Of a stretch of 64,000 bases of DNA, positions 35,701-42,205 are shown one piece after another (positions within the stretch are counted from its first letter, which is position 1; every line of letters starts with the position of its first letter). The stretch is taken from assembly GCF_001540865.1 (NCBI RefSeq), contig NC_033627.1, positions 6,107,389-6,171,388 on the forward strand, written 5' to 3'. A program made the translations under genes and the position numbers. This DNA comes from Ananas comosus. Taxonomy: Eukaryota; Streptophyta; Magnoliopsida; Poales; Bromeliaceae. Below the pieces are notes generated by a model, which made no database searches, was not told the DNA's origin, and saw nothing but the letters and a program-made list of their open reading frames with translations.

Positions 35701-37625
35701 CAAAAACGACTTATAAGTAAGGAGGCTATCGTACTCATAAGTGTATCGTTGCCGGACTCTATATATATATAAAGATGATATTTTATTTTTATATAAATAT
35801 GTTATTATATAACACTTTATTTATAAATATTATTTATAATTATATAGTAATTTATTTTATAGTATTAAATATATACTATTATATATTATATTGCATACTT
35901 ATTGTATAATATATTTCAAATATATTTCATTTATAAACATAAACTATAATAATATATGTAGTATGATAATTATTATATATCAATAATATATAATATATAG
36001 AGTAGAAGAAAATATATATAATAGTTTTCTATTTATCTTTTCCTTTCTTTTCTTTTCAACCAAACAACCATGATGGAAAATTATTTTTCTTTTCATACAA
36101 ACCAAATACTAAAGAGTGTAAATTTTTTCCACCGGAAACTTTTTTTCACATTTTTATGTGAAACCAAATGGCCCCTTAATGAAAATGATGGGCTCTTCAA
36201 GTTTCTCAAGAATTCCATTCATTAACACCAAAAAAACATAGCAAAATAGTGGCCAATAGATTACCACATCCATGGTAAAAATTAAGACGATTTTTGAAGT
36301 GAAAGACTTGTTTGTTTTTATGGAGGAATTTTTGATAGTGAAAGGGTGTTGTTACCATGCATTTTATTGTTTTAAGTAGAACAACAAAGTAAAGCCGTTG
36401 GTCGATGAAGTTTGATGTCTCATCTTTGTAGATTCTTCACAACCTCAACCTGTACAAAATAGGGGCGACAATTCTGACAACTAGGAGACATATTGAATAC
36501 TTATGGCCTCGGGGAAACTAAAAATCACTGCAAAGTTTCCATATTGGGTACAGCTCGCTCTCGCCCATCAAAAAATATTTGCTGATGCCATACTAGGTAT
36601 TTGACATGGTTTAACATTAACCAGTTATCGACTGACATCCATTCAGTTACAATGATGTCCTTTGCTTATCTGAATGAATCTCTCATTCTCATTCATTTAG
36701 AAATTATCGAGGCTGCAGGTGATTAATTTGGTTATCATCAAGTACTTCAGTAGCCTCTTAAGGAGTTTGTCCAGAGATGATTCTATGAATTGGTCCCCTT
36801 TTCTATAGGCCTTCATATAGGTGCTGCACTGCTGCCCTTGAGTACCTCCTTTTAAACATATCGAGCTCCTTTATAACAGATATTCATCTGCCTCTTCTTT
36901 CTTACTCTCTACGTCCATGGCTTTTTACCCACCCTTATCTATTCTAACATCCATGTTCCTCGTAAAATGTTCATGAGAAAGCCTATGTATCTCATGATTC
37001 ATAGACCATATTAAATAAAACATAGTAATGACAAACCTTCACCTCTCGAGTAAAATATTTTTTGAGTAGCCTGCGACTCTCTTGGAGACCATTGTACAAG
37101 TCAAGTGACAACATAGCCACCAATAATGAGAATATCCATCAGTTTGCACTGAAGATTCACAACTCTTTTGGGCTATGAAACTATAGTGATTCTAGAATTA
37201 TTGACAGAAATGAGTTGTATCTGGTGGTTCTTTTGCCTCAGTAATTTGTATGATTAACCAGCAACAATAAAACCTTATATGCGAGGCGGACATTAGATCT
37301 AGTTCACGATCCAAGTCCAATCTGCTCTACTATCTAGGTATCCCTGTAATATTTCTTGCGGAAACTCTTCATGTACTACTAAGATGCATCAGGTCGTGCA
37401 CATTTGGGAATAATTCCTATTGATATGCAGAAAGTGGCTTTTGTGAGTGATGTTTTCTGGTTTTTGTTTGTCTGCATAGTTGATGGAAAGGAAGTGGGCC
37501 GCATCCAGAGCAAGCTCTTGTGCCGATCAATATTAGATCTTTACTTGGGCGAGGATCCGTTTGACAAGAAAGCTAAAGATGTTATTCAGCTCAATTTGGC
37601 CAGTATTCTCAAAGGATCCAATTAG
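5421..37625 (+). CDS. FAP1: FAP1-like plastid fatty-acid-binding protein (chalcone isomerase-like fold), four exons
   Basis: The exons are 5421-5790, 31790-32036, 34330-34421 and 37480-37625. They sum to 855 nt, in phase throughout, and encode 284 aa. All three introns have GT...AG ends. The N-terminus (MVSLRLPFSFPQPPR) has the same form as the transit peptide of Arabidopsis FAP1 and precedes a polyalanine run. The mature part carries the family strings GVGLRKTNILGLKTIDVYAF, MTVRLQIVYGKLSIRSVR, FSDEYKLPKGS and LLCRSILDLYLGEDPFD. From family knowledge, FAP1 proteins use the chalcone-isomerase fold to bind fatty acids in the plastid stroma and are not flavonoid enzymes. The start at 5421 is preferred over the in-frame ATG at 5409 because it matches the family N-terminus. 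The odd feature is intron 1, about 26 kb of nested transposons. No frameshift or internal stop was seen, so the gene looks intact. Confidence 0.9.
5514..5546 (+). repeat. (GCC)11 microsatellite coding polyalanine in FAP1 transit peptide
   Basis: Eleven consecutive GCC codons encode alanine directly after a serine-threonine pair in the predicted transit peptide. Pure trinucleotide runs like this vary in length, and changes would stay in frame. Confidence 0.9.
6127..6404. mobile_element. MITE with terminal inverted repeats
   Basis: The left end reads AGGTCTAATTTTGTAACG and continues GTGGTGGCTAAAA. The right end is the near complement (TTTTAGCTACCACGTTAC, then TAAACTAGGCCT). A short inner palindrome, GCATGTAGCCACATGC, sits near the centre. 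The target duplication is not clear, so the superfamily is left open and the edges are approximate. Confidence 0.55.
6437..6596. repeat. Direct duplication of about 55 bp
   Basis: Two near-identical copies of a segment running from ATTATATTTTCAA through GCTCTAAGACCTCTCAA lie about 100 bp apart. A second small duplication in the same stretch (about 6896-7016) repeats ACCAAATCATTTGGATGAGT. Both are non-coding intron sequence. Confidence 0.7.
7965..8010 (-). mobile_element. Helitron-like 3' terminus (hairpin plus CTAG), minus strand
   Basis: Read on the minus strand, CCGCCGTGAAGCGCGGGC is followed by a short spacer and then CTAG, with T outside. This is the layout of a Helitron 3' end: GC-rich hairpin, CTRR, insertion between A and T. 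The element would extend rightward from 7965. I could not place its 5' TC end and see no Rep/helicase coding, so it would be non-autonomous. Confidence 0.4.
8011..12479. other. AT-rich intron DNA, no gene seen
   Basis: No convincing coding region was found on either strand. Two diverged pieces of the intron repeat with GGTTGCC...GGCCATCC motifs occur near 10326-10510 and 12224-12300. The rest is AT-rich and unassigned. Confidence 0.5.
12480..12735. repeat. Short AATTC-rich repeats (CAGAATTCAGCTAGGCAATT type)
   Basis: Several imperfect copies of GAATTCAGCTAGGCAATTC follow one another up to the insertion point of solo LTR b and resume at 15432-15465. The same motif recurs inverted near 23840, 25470, 28120 and 28650, so it is a family motif of this intron. 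Confidence 0.7.
12736..15426 (+). mobile_element. Solo LTR b (2691 bp, TG...CA, TSD AGGTA)
   Basis: It starts TGTCATGCCCCGGGAC and ends AGTGTGTTACA, with AGGTA on both sides (12731-12735 and 15427-15431). The flanks on either side are pieces of the same AATTC-rich repeat, which supports a clean insertion. It contains no gag/pol frame. The start resembles solo LTRs a and c, but the body is a different subfamily. The 3' part has eight ACCGGT motifs between about 15069 and 15275. Confidence 0.85.
15060..15280. repeat. Cluster of eight ACCGGT-centred motifs in solo LTR b
   Basis: Short near-palindromic units of the form GGGACCGGTCTCTCC recur eight times in about 220 bp. Three more copies occur in the tail of solo LTR c (about 24485-24540). 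They could be LTR enhancer-like or hairpin-forming sites; function is unknown. Confidence 0.75.
15432..15510. repeat. Intron repeat flank between solo LTRs b and c
   Basis: The AATTC-type repeat continues, then sequence of the form GGGAAAATTAATATACC up to the LTR c insertion point. It is paralogous to about 27780-27820, which serves as an unfilled-site reference for solo LTR c. Confidence 0.7.
15511..18561 (+). mobile_element. Solo LTR c, 5' part (interrupted by hAT copy 1)
   Basis: It begins TGTCACGCCCCGTGCC after GTCTC and is clearly the same family as solo LTR a (shared CGCCTATTTGG, GCCGACAGAC and GTGAACCTGT-type strings). It stops at the hAT insertion at 18562. The missing 3' part (about 505 bp) lies in reverse orientation at 24157-24661. 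Together they give about 3.56 kb, close to LTR a (3.50 kb). No coding sequence is present. Confidence 0.75.
18562..18720. repeat. hAT A-end TIR/subterminal region with GGCACG repeats
   Basis: It contains many short GGCACG/CGTGCC motifs in both orientations, including TTGCGTGCCGACA twice. It is almost identical, in reverse complement, to 25070-25234. Such subterminal motifs are the usual binding sites of hAT transposases. Confidence 0.8.
18941..20400 (-). CDS. hAT transposase exon 4 (dimerisation domain and long acidic/YQ-rich tail)
   Basis: Acceptor TGTACAG at 20403-20401, then TEWWLQYGG. The dimerisation motif lies in the first 90 residues. The tail includes DPLLDEPGDPPRPF, long S/T/D stretches and a C-terminal segment rich in tyrosine, proline and glutamine, ending SMWN. 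This tail is unusually long for a hAT transposase. Confidence 0.8.
18941..22525 (-). CDS. hAT-family transposase (BED zinc finger, DUF659, hAT dimerisation domain)
   Basis: Four exons on the minus strand: 22525-20860, 20766-20636, about 20555-20479 and 20400-18941, with GT...AG introns of 80-93 bp. The protein is about 1,110 aa. Residues 20-60 hold a BED-type finger (C26, C29, H44, C55). A DUF659/RNase-H-like core follows, with CDSWTG and SDNGANF supplying two candidate catalytic aspartates and CAAHCINLMMSDFGE after them. Exon 4 starts EWWLQYGG and holds VRVLSQTTTSSGCERNWSTF with NRLAYARLEKLVYVHYN, the hAT C-terminal dimerisation region. A tail of roughly 400 aa rich in S, Y, P, Q and acidic residues follows. 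No stop was seen in the long exons. My count gives exon 3 as 77 nt where 76 would keep phase, so one boundary is off by one or there is a 1-bp indel near 20519-20521. It cuts and pastes the hAT element in the nucleus. Confidence 0.82.
20840..22525 (-). CDS. hAT transposase exon 1 (BED finger and DUF659 core)
   Basis: Open from MAPKRSEDYGWQHG to the splice donor GCAG|GTAAGT at 20860/20859. The ORF then runs a few codons into the intron before a stop near 20840. It ends in HLAG, and exon 2 continues YYLNPSYHHRYNLGFDDELL. It carries the zinc finger and both candidate catalytic aspartates. Confidence 0.82.
   Translation of the reverse strand: MAPKRSEDYGWQHGQMIDTNRFHWKCNYCNMVGMGGGVTRLKKHIAGGFSEVSNCPKVPQEIRHAMKIELESSKLAKKKVRDDRDELDKRAAEYPPIDPYEGIGDELDADTRAAMEASAQERWQQDEVQRHRAQFGRSQFDAGGGSGSGSAQSGLARSGSVSRLFDRFKKGPKEKSGRHPNIIDIDPMAIPHSDAQQQRIDTMLKKDKKGRIGRAIAKFFHFSHIPSHAASTPYYRSMIATIQKEGQGVEPPTPYELSNKYLDAEVNDIHEWVKNLKQLWEMYGVTLMCDSWTGPTKMSIINFLIYCNGKVIFHKSIDATGRFEDADYIYALLEQVLREVGEKCVVQVISDNGANFKKAGKLLMQRHPHLFWTPCAAHCINLMMSDFGEINRVKKTVHTAQRISKYLYNHLWVHALMVKFTGRELVRPGITRFATNFIALNSILQNKNGLKSMFASDEWQTSRYASTADGKSIEQIIMSTKFWDYVKEIVDIVEPLYVVLRLVDQEKIPQMGHVYYKLRMAKDNIKKNNPLRCQSFLKIIDRRWDVQMSRDLHLAGKLDKL
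22526..23390. other. hAT copy 1 5' flank of transposase (promoter side), no gene
   Basis: AT-rich sequence upstream of the minus-strand transposase start, ending in A-rich repeats of the CCCACAGCAA...GACAAAAA type. It probably holds the transposase promoter and leader. No coding is seen. Confidence 0.5.
23391..23766. repeat. hAT B-end TIR/subterminal region
   Basis: A-rich stretch, then dense GGCACGGGG/GTGCCG motifs, ending TGTGTTCCTTG. It is a reverse-complement match to 24670-25006. A CCGAGACCCCCC string and its surroundings are shared by both copies. Confidence 0.8.
23767..24156. other. Intron repeat segment lying inverted between the two hAT copies
   Basis: Read in reverse complement it runs CCCCTAGTCATAAAACATTA ... 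TAAGAACCCACATGCACACC ... GAGCAACTGGCTACC ... CAAGAAGGT ... AATTCAGCTAGGCAATTTGG, the same order as the repeat unit at about 27830-28140. It contains a small internal duplication of CTTCTTGGATGGTCAT...GGACGGCTTGCTC (23921-24035). The first 8 bp, TTAGCAAT, are one hAT TSD. Confidence 0.7.
24157..24661 (-). mobile_element. Solo LTR c, 3' part (inverted)
   Basis: On the minus strand it ends GTTACCTTACA followed by GTCCC, which pairs with GTCTC left of 15511 with one mismatch. It contains three ACCGGT motifs as in solo LTR b. The other edge abuts CTCTCAAC at 24662-24669, the complement of GTTGAGAG at 18554-18561, so the LTR was cut by a hAT insertion at that 8-mer. Confidence 0.7.
24670..25234. 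mobile_element. hAT copy 2, short (565 bp, no transposase)
   Basis: It runs from a B end (CAAGGAACACAGTGCC) to an A end (complement CAAGGTTTAAAGTGCCG). It consists only of the two subterminal regions, joined at a single N (25007). Relative to copy 1 it lacks about 18790-23390, which holds the transposase gene. Outer 8-mers are CTCTCAAC and ATTGCTAA, again not matching each other. It is either a Ds-like deletion derivative or a full copy with an unsequenced interior. Confidence 0.8.
25007..25007. other. Ambiguous base (N) at internal junction of hAT copy 2
   Basis: This is the only N I noticed. It separates GGTCAAAGCAAAT (B-end zone) from TATATAGCAAATATAAAT (A-end zone), exactly where homology to copy 1 jumps by about 4.6 kb. 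Confidence 0.9.
25235..25560. repeat. Intron repeat unit (continuation after hAT copy 2)
   Basis: It begins ATTGCTAACTTCATAAGAAC and carries GAGCAACTGGTTACC, GGTCATCCAAAGTACACCC and ACCAACCAAGAAGGTCC, as in the units at 27840-28100 and 28380-28600. It ends in inverted AATTC motifs. Confidence 0.7.
25790..26690. repeat. Tandem duplication, period about 450 bp
   Basis: Copy 1 (about 25790-26236) and copy 2 (about 26237-26690) share long strings such as CTCTTTGTAATATCAAGA, AAAACTACCTATCAATCA and GTGTAGAGAGTGTAAATG in the same order. No coding is evident. Confidence 0.75.
26691..27569. other. Intron DNA, AATTC-type repeats, no gene
   Basis: A short direct duplication of GAATACTTCCAAACTAAGGAA lies near 26818-26862. 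From about 27170 the sequence consists of AATTC-rich units containing ATATGCATCAAA. No gene was recognised. Confidence 0.5.
27570..28922. repeat. Long inverted repeat (arms about 180 bp) around two repeat units
   Basis: The left arm (about 27570-27752) and right arm (about 28745-28922) are reverse complements with few mismatches. For example, TGAGGATTCTTATTTCTGAA and CTGTTGGTGCAATTATGGA pair with their complements at the right. The ~1 kb spacer holds repeat units at about 27830-28110 and 28380-28600. In a FAP1 pre-mRNA these arms could form a hairpin. Confidence 0.75.
28935..29285 (-). pseudogene. Copia-type gag (UBN2) relic
   Basis: The minus-strand translation gives DSYDFWSIRDETLFLSQDL, stop, DLVEGGYEELPNQEAFATW and KKKDAKALLFIQQG. 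After a frameshift it continues TIFPRILCATKSKEGWKNLK and KEFQGSDKIITIKLQLL, then another stop. The order and motifs are those of the gag region of plant Ty1/copia polyproteins. At least two stops and one frameshift disable it. No protease, integrase or reverse transcriptase is nearby. It ends near the RBM28-like fragment, on the same strand. Confidence 0.7.
29510..29875 (-). pseudogene. RBM28/Nop4-like RNA-binding protein gene fragment
   Basis: Two minus-strand exon-like blocks. The first (about 29870-29707) reads KFYVSRTRLIICNL and, after a 1-bp deletion, MTPEEVKKLCRDAVLLRASK and QNPVIQK before a GT donor. The second (about 29632-29509) reads VKLLTDEKKGTVSVK, HSRGVAFVEFKEHKHAIV and LRVLNNNP before another GT. 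This is the last RRM region of the plant homologue of RBM28, a nucleolar RNA-binding protein with several RRMs; the rest is missing. The frameshift and isolation inside another gene's intron mark it as a pseudogene or captured fragment, antisense to FAP1. The assignment rests on motif memory. Confidence 0.65.
29980..30792. mobile_element. Foldback MITE, 813 bp, 9-bp TSD TTAATTTAT (Mutator-like)
   Basis: The ends are GGGCTTTTTTTGCA and its complement TGCAAAAAAGCCC, flanked by TTAATTTAT at 29971-29979 and 30793-30801. Nearly the whole element is an inverted repeat: arms of about 390 bp that include AACACGGTGAACCATTCACC, TAGGGATGTCAATA and a TA-rich block, around a short centre near 30390. A 9-bp TSD points to the Mutator superfamily. 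No coding. Confidence 0.88.
30803..31440. repeat. GC-rich purine block with a ~100 bp direct repeat
   Basis: A segment with CCTTGCGGGCT...GGAATC...AATCGTGGGTGGGAGAGAGG occurs at about 30870-30960 and again at about 31293-31390. The long ORFs here are low-complexity shadows. The GC content and position beside the RBM28-like fragment suggest a former promoter/leader of a minus-strand gene, but this cannot be shown. Confidence 0.5.
31790..32036 (+). CDS. FAP1: FAP1 exon 2
   Basis: It encodes VYADDSEVKKLREKYG through DNKELLK, including MTVRLQIVYGKLSIRSVR. Acceptor CCACAG at 31789, donor AAAAG|GTAATT at 32036/32037, phase 2. The upstream in-frame ATG at 31765 belongs to intron sequence. Confidence 0.9.
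32037..34329 (+). other. FAP1 intron 2, no gene seen
   Basis: AT-rich. It contains a TGTG/CATG-rich minisatellite at about 32805-32930 (repeats of GTGTGCATGTATGAT type). No TE boundary was recognised. The acceptor is GTGTTGCAG at 34321-34329. Confidence 0.7.
34330..34421 (+). CDS. FAP1: FAP1 exon 3
   Basis: It encodes FVSLFSDEYKLPKGSVIELS and REEGYVLQTR. The donor is A|GTAAGT at 34421/34422, phase 1. Confidence 0.88.
34897..36175. mobile_element. Harbinger/Tourist-like element in FAP1 intron 3
   Basis: The left end GGGTATGTTTGGTTCG and the right end (complement) GGGGCCATTTGGTTTCAC are the loose GTTTGGTT-type inverted ends of Tourist-like elements. The inner ends also mirror each other. A TTA follows the right end but the left flank is TCA, so the TSD is not clean. 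No transposase. A second MITE is nested inside. Confidence 0.45.
35216..35764. mobile_element. MITE nested in the intron 3 element
   Basis: Inverted ends: left AGAGTAGGACTACTGTACTC followed by TTATGAGTA; right TACTCATAAG...GACTCTATA. An inner pair, GATGATGGAGCTTCC against GGAAGCTTCATCATC, also mirrors. Surrounding TATA-rich DNA hides the target duplication. Confidence 0.55.
37480..37625 (+). CDS. FAP1: FAP1 exon 4 and stop
   Basis: Acceptor CTGCATAG at 37479. It encodes DGKEVGRIQSK, LLCRSILDLYLGEDPFDKKA and ends LASILKGSN with TAG at 37623-37625. The first two bases complete an isoleucine codon from exon 3. Confidence 0.9.
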
Positions 37626-37918
37626 ACTTCTGTAAGAAAATCTTCACCTAATATGTTTCTCTGCTCAACATTTTTCTTCCTTGTTTTCCGTAATAATTGA
37701 ATGAGCATTTAATCTATTACTGAATGAACATTTAATCTATTACGCCATTTGTTGCACTTTGTTATTTAATAATATCCGCTGCTTCCATTAAGCTTATGCT
37801 GTTTTGATGCCCTAGACTTAGTTTGAAGTAGCAATGTGAAGCTGAGGTTGCCAACACCAGTAGTATTGTTTAGACCCGCGTTCTAACGAACTGAACTAAG
37901 AGCGCTTTTTTCCACTTA
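37626..37918 (+). other. FAP1 3' flank / probable 3' UTR
   Basis: AT-rich, with a small duplication of ATTTAATCTATTAC near 37709-37743. No canonical AATAAA was noted close to the stop. It runs directly into plastid-derived DNA. Confidence 0.5.
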
Positions 37919-38056
37919 ATTCTTGTTTCTTTCGTCCCTTCAGTAGTTTCTTTACCTGTCATGTTTCTTGGATTATTTACAAGTGGTATTCAAGCTCTTA
38001 TTTTTGCAACGCTAGCCGCGGCTTATATAGGCGAATCCATGGAGGGTCATCATTGA
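37919..38056 (+). pseudogene. Plastid DNA insertion: atpI 3' end
   Basis: It encodes [18 protein letters not shown] then [20 protein letters not shown] and SMEGHH with TGA at 38054-38056. This is the C-terminus of plastid ATP synthase subunit a (atpI). Only about 45 codons remain, followed by about 10 bp of the natural downstream sequence. It is a nuclear plastid insert and not a working gene. Confidence 0.85.
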
Positions 38057-38066
38057 CTAGTTTTCG

Positions 38067-38256
38067 AAGAGGATCGAACCATTTCTTCTGACTCTTTTTC
38101 AAATTCGATAAATGTTGGTTGATCGTATATTTCATTACAGTTATATGATTCAGAGTAGTATCATTTCCTATTTGACCCCTTTGAATTCCATATTCAAAGT
38201 TGCGATCGGATCTATTCATTAAAAGGAATCTATTCGATACTCGATACATGCCTGTT
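38067..38256 (-). pseudogene. Plastid DNA insertion: ycf2 internal fragment
   Basis: The minus strand reads [39 protein letters not shown] and [14 protein letters not shown], an internal stretch of plastid Ycf2. It is joined head to tail with the atpI piece, although atpI lies in the large single-copy region and ycf2 in the inverted repeat. The two were therefore ligated before or during nuclear insertion. Confidence 0.8.
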
Positions 38257-38828
38257 TAAATGCTGTACATCATAGATAATACTATGAGGCAAGAAAGCTT
38301 TGATGAAAACCATAAGACCACCTCAAATTTGAGTATACAAAAATTTTGAGTGAACACCGGATAGAGTATATATATCATAAAGAATAAAGGTAGGCATCCT
38401 GCGGTTTGGTTCAGACTAAGATAAATTGATATCAAACTGATTTAATTCGGTTTTAGAAAATCAAAATCAAAACCAAACCAATGATGTAGAAAATCAAACC
38501 AAATCAAACCAAAAATTCTTGTTTGGTTTACTGGTTTGAACACTTCAAATTTTTAAAGATGGTTTGTATAGTTTACTGGTTAATTTGTTTAATTTTTTAT
38601 TTGTGAAGTCCACTTTAACTCAATCAAAATCCAGTAGCTATGATGGATCTATTGTGCGATTCGGCGACATAATTTTTTAACCATTATTGGAGGATTGTAA
38701 AATTTAAAATTTTAAAATATGTTTGAGTTGAAATTTAGATGAAAGAAACTAAATGCATCTTGAGATATATAAATGATAATAGTTCGTATGAAAATTTCTT
38801 TTGATTTACATAAATTATAACCTTCCAA

Positions 38829-38866
<38 letters not shown>

Positions 38867-39239
38867 CTCCACTCCTGTATTTAACTTTTGCAAGGGATCT
38901 GACTTTTACAGGGGATTTGATACAAAGCACAGACAAAGTTTGGGTGAAGGTTTTGTTATCTAGCTTTTTATCTATTTTATAATCCACGCTTTTTTTTTTG
39001 CATTGATAAATATTTTCATAATTAGATTGTTGAAATAGTGAATTCAATTATATGCATCCTAGATTTGATTGTTTAATTGTTATATTCACAAAGATATGTA
39101 GCGATCACAAGCATCAAATTGGATCATTTGAAACATTTACTAGTTTTAGTTATAGCTTATTAATTTTATCTTTGGTTAAATCTACTCGTTTTTTTACTTT
39201 CCTCCTTGTTATTCAAAAATCTATACTTAATTCCCTTAA
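38257..39239. other. AT-rich intergenic DNA, no gene
   Basis: A 29-base A run lies at 38834-38862, and AACCAAA-rich low-complexity sequence near 38400-38540. No coding or TE boundary was recognised. Confidence 0.5.
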
Positions 39240-39806
39240 AAATTAAAAAATGCTCACATGAGGATACGGTGTCACAAAATAATTAAATTGCCCTAATCTT
39301 CTTTGTCTCCTCTCCAATCCTGCTCATTCCGCACGCTCGGCCGCTCCTCCCTCGATCTCAGCTCCGACTCTATTTCCTCCATCTGCTCCTCTACTCCTCC
39401 AGCACCCTCGCTGCACCTCAATTTTTGTAATTGAAGAGAGAAGTTCGTGGTGGGTGTAGGCAGATAGGTGGGCGAGGGCAAGGGTGAGGTGGCGGAGGAG
39501 GGCGAGGGTGTATGTTTGGTTGCGGATAGAGGAGTGCGCGAGGGCGAGGGGGAGGGCGAGGCGGCGTAGTAGGGCGAGGTAGCATGGCTAGGATGTCGGT
39601 GAGGAAACAGCAAGAAGATGAGGGTTTCAAGGATATTTTTGGTATAAAAAATAGGATATAAACGGAATCCTAACGGAGCACTGACAGCTGCGGCCGAAGT
39701 GAATATTTTTTATTTTTTAATAGGGTAAAGTGTAGGTTTTTGAATGATAGAAGAAAAAATGAAAAAGACGGGGTTGATAGTAAAATTTTCTATAATTTAG
39801 CCTATC
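39240..39806. mobile_element. MULE-type MITE relic, GC-rich interior
   Basis: The right side (about 39705-39806) reads GGGTAAAGTGTAGGTTTTTG...ATAATTTAGCC and matches the right end of the element at 51366-51992. The interior is low-complexity GAGGGCGAGG-type sequence in both. The left TIR is not visible, so this copy is truncated. Confidence 0.5.
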
Positions 39807-40459
39807 TTTTCATATTCTTTTAGTAGCATAATTTTATGAATATTCATTTTATATAAAATTTGACTTTTGTCAGGGATTAGATTCATGTAAACACAAACTT
39901 TAAATGAAGGTCGTTTATGTTTAGCTTTTTATCTATTTTATAATTAGTGCAATTTTCATGTTTATATTGTTGGAGTAAATTCAATTATATGTGTCATTGC
40001 ATGAAAGATTATATTTGTTACTTAATTGTTTAATTGCTTGCAAAGGGATGTAGCAATTGCAAACTTCTTTTTCAAATTTTTATTCTTACCTAAATTAAGA
40101 ACATTTGAAACAAATTTTTTTTTTTTCATTTATCCTTTTACACCAAGTAAATCCATAATATTGAAAAGCATTAAAAATAATTGAACTGAAATATGTCAAA
40201 AATAATAGCATGAGAAATGCTCCAAAAATTAGAACATTATATATATAGTTAGCAAGAGGTATACAAGTGAAAAAAGCCACTTAAAATTACTTGAGTGAGA
40301 GGGACTGATATATAAATATGTGCTTTGTAGTCATTGTTTACAAAATCAATATATTAAAAGTATCAAGGAAAAGCTTATTGAGAAAATCTTTTCTTTTAGT
40401 TATATCTTATTAAATTTTCTTTAATAAATTTTATTTCTTATATTATTTTAGTGAGTTCG

Positions 40460-40684
40460 GCTACTATACTATCGATAGTACCAAGCCCTTGGTACTATTG
40501 AGTTTTCTATCCTTTGATCATTTCCACCCGTTAGATTACACTGTTAAACCAACCACCCACTCAACCCTAGGGGTTTGTTATCAATTTAACCGGGAACTAC
40601 TATCATCCTAACCACACATCTTTTTATCCAACGGCCGAAAACTCAATAGTACTAAAGACTTGGTACTATTGATAGTATAGTAGC
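40460..40684. mobile_element. MITE, 225 bp
   Basis: Inverted ends of about 45 bp: GCTACTATACTATCGATAGT ... against ACTATTGATAGTATAGTAGC, each followed by ACCAAG/CTTGGT and AACTCAATAG motifs. I cannot fix a target duplication. No coding. Confidence 0.7.
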
Positions 40685-40849
40685 ATAATTCTTATTTAGT
40701 AGCCTAATTTTGTGAATATGTATTGCATTTATCAAATATTATTTTTTCATTCTTTTCTTTTCTCTATAATATTAATGAGATTATACAAAATTTTCTAAAA
40801 TATATATAGCCAATAAATTCATATTTTATTTTCGGATACTCATATTTTT

Positions 40850-42205
40850 GGCCAATTTGCATAAAAAAATCCACAAGTTTTGAGCTTTTGTAAAACTGGG
40901 CCGCCTTTTACGATTTTGCAGATTCGGTCCGAATTTTCAACAAATTAACCAAAATACTCTTATACCTTTTTCTTTCTCTTTTTCTTTTCTCATGTTCTTC
41001 TTTTTTTTTCTTGCCGAAGAAGTCGGTAGAGGTAGAGGCGAAACCCCCCTCCCCCCCTACGCCTCTGCCCCTCACGCCCTCGCCCTTTCCCGTGCACGCC
41101 CCGCCCTCTTAGCCTTCGATCCCGTTGAGGCCGAGCCGCGACCCTCCTTTTTTTTTTCCACTCCGACTCTCCTCCACTCGCCGTCCCCACCGCCGCCACC
41201 GGCGACAAAGACAAAGTGCTTCTCGGGGTACAAAAGCACGTCGGTGAGGAAGAGGGAGAAAAATAGTTATACTCCGGCAAGAGCGATGGTTGCGATAGAG
41301 GGCAAGGGAGAGGTCATGACAAAAAAATATTACAGAGAGAAAAAAAATAAGAATAATAAAAAATAAAAATAAAAAATATATTTTTCTACAGAAAAGACTA
41401 AAAATCATAGAAAAAGAAAAAAGGAGATGAAATTGCACTTTTAAAATAAAGTTATACTATTTTTTAAAAAAATTACACTATTTTAGATGAAAGTTACACT
41501 CTTTGAGACAAAAATTACACTCTTTGGGATAAGAGTTACACTCTTTGTGAAAGTTGCATTATTTGAGTGAAATTTATACTTTCTTATTCTCTTCTTCCTC
41601 CTCCTCCTTCTTCCCCCATGTTTTCTCATCCTCTTTCTTTCTCCTCCACCTTCTCCGCCGTCATTGCCGTCAATCACCTCTCTCACCGCCGCCCCTCTTC
41701 TTTGTCGGCGCCTACGTGCGACGAGGTTGAGAACGAGATCGACACCTTCTCTTTCCTTCGCAGCCCTCGCCTCATCAACCTTCTCGACTTCTGCCGCGAG
41801 CCCCGTGAGGCGGCGTCGCACGGCGGGATCTGCATCGGCGTCGGTATCGGCGGTGCTGGCGGTGTTTTTCGGCGGGAAGCTTATGGGAGGGGGTGGAGAA
41901 GGTGATGTCGTGCCACATCAACAGCTCCCTCGTCCCCCACCTCAAACAAGCCGGAGCTCGCGCATAGGCGCCGACGGAGAATGGGGGGTGGTGGCGCGAG
42001 GGGCGTTTGACAATGATAGCGGTGGAGAAGGTGGAGGAGGAAGAAGGAGGAGGACGACGAGAAAGCAGAGGGGAAGAAGGAGGAGAAAGAAGAAGAGAAT
42101 GAGAAATGGTATAAATTCCACCCAAATAGTGTAACTTTCGCCTAAAAAGTGTAACTCTCATCCCAAATAGTGTAGTTTCTGTCTCAAAGAGTGTAACTTT
42201 TATTT
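40850..42205. mobile_element. Foldback (MULE-like) element, right end lost
   Basis: The left end GGCCAATTTGCATAAAAAAA resembles the complement of the 5352 end of the first foldback element. Inner tandem motifs of AAAGTTACACTCTTTG type (41470-41590) reappear inverted at 42120-42205. The GC-rich arms make long spurious ORFs. The right arm stops at about 42205, against LTR-like sequence. Confidence 0.5.

Noticed and set aside
5421..37625. Calling the gene a chalcone isomerase enzyme
   Set aside because: The N-terminal transit peptide and motifs match the FAP1 (fatty-acid-binding) branch, which is not a flavonoid enzyme.
37921..38056. A functional atpI gene
   Set aside because: Only the last ~45 codons are present, without start or promoter, and they are joined to a ycf2 fragment.
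41109..42161. ORFs of 110-156 aa rich in R, P and S
   Set aside because: GC-rich foldback sequence open on both strands; no domain or codon pattern.
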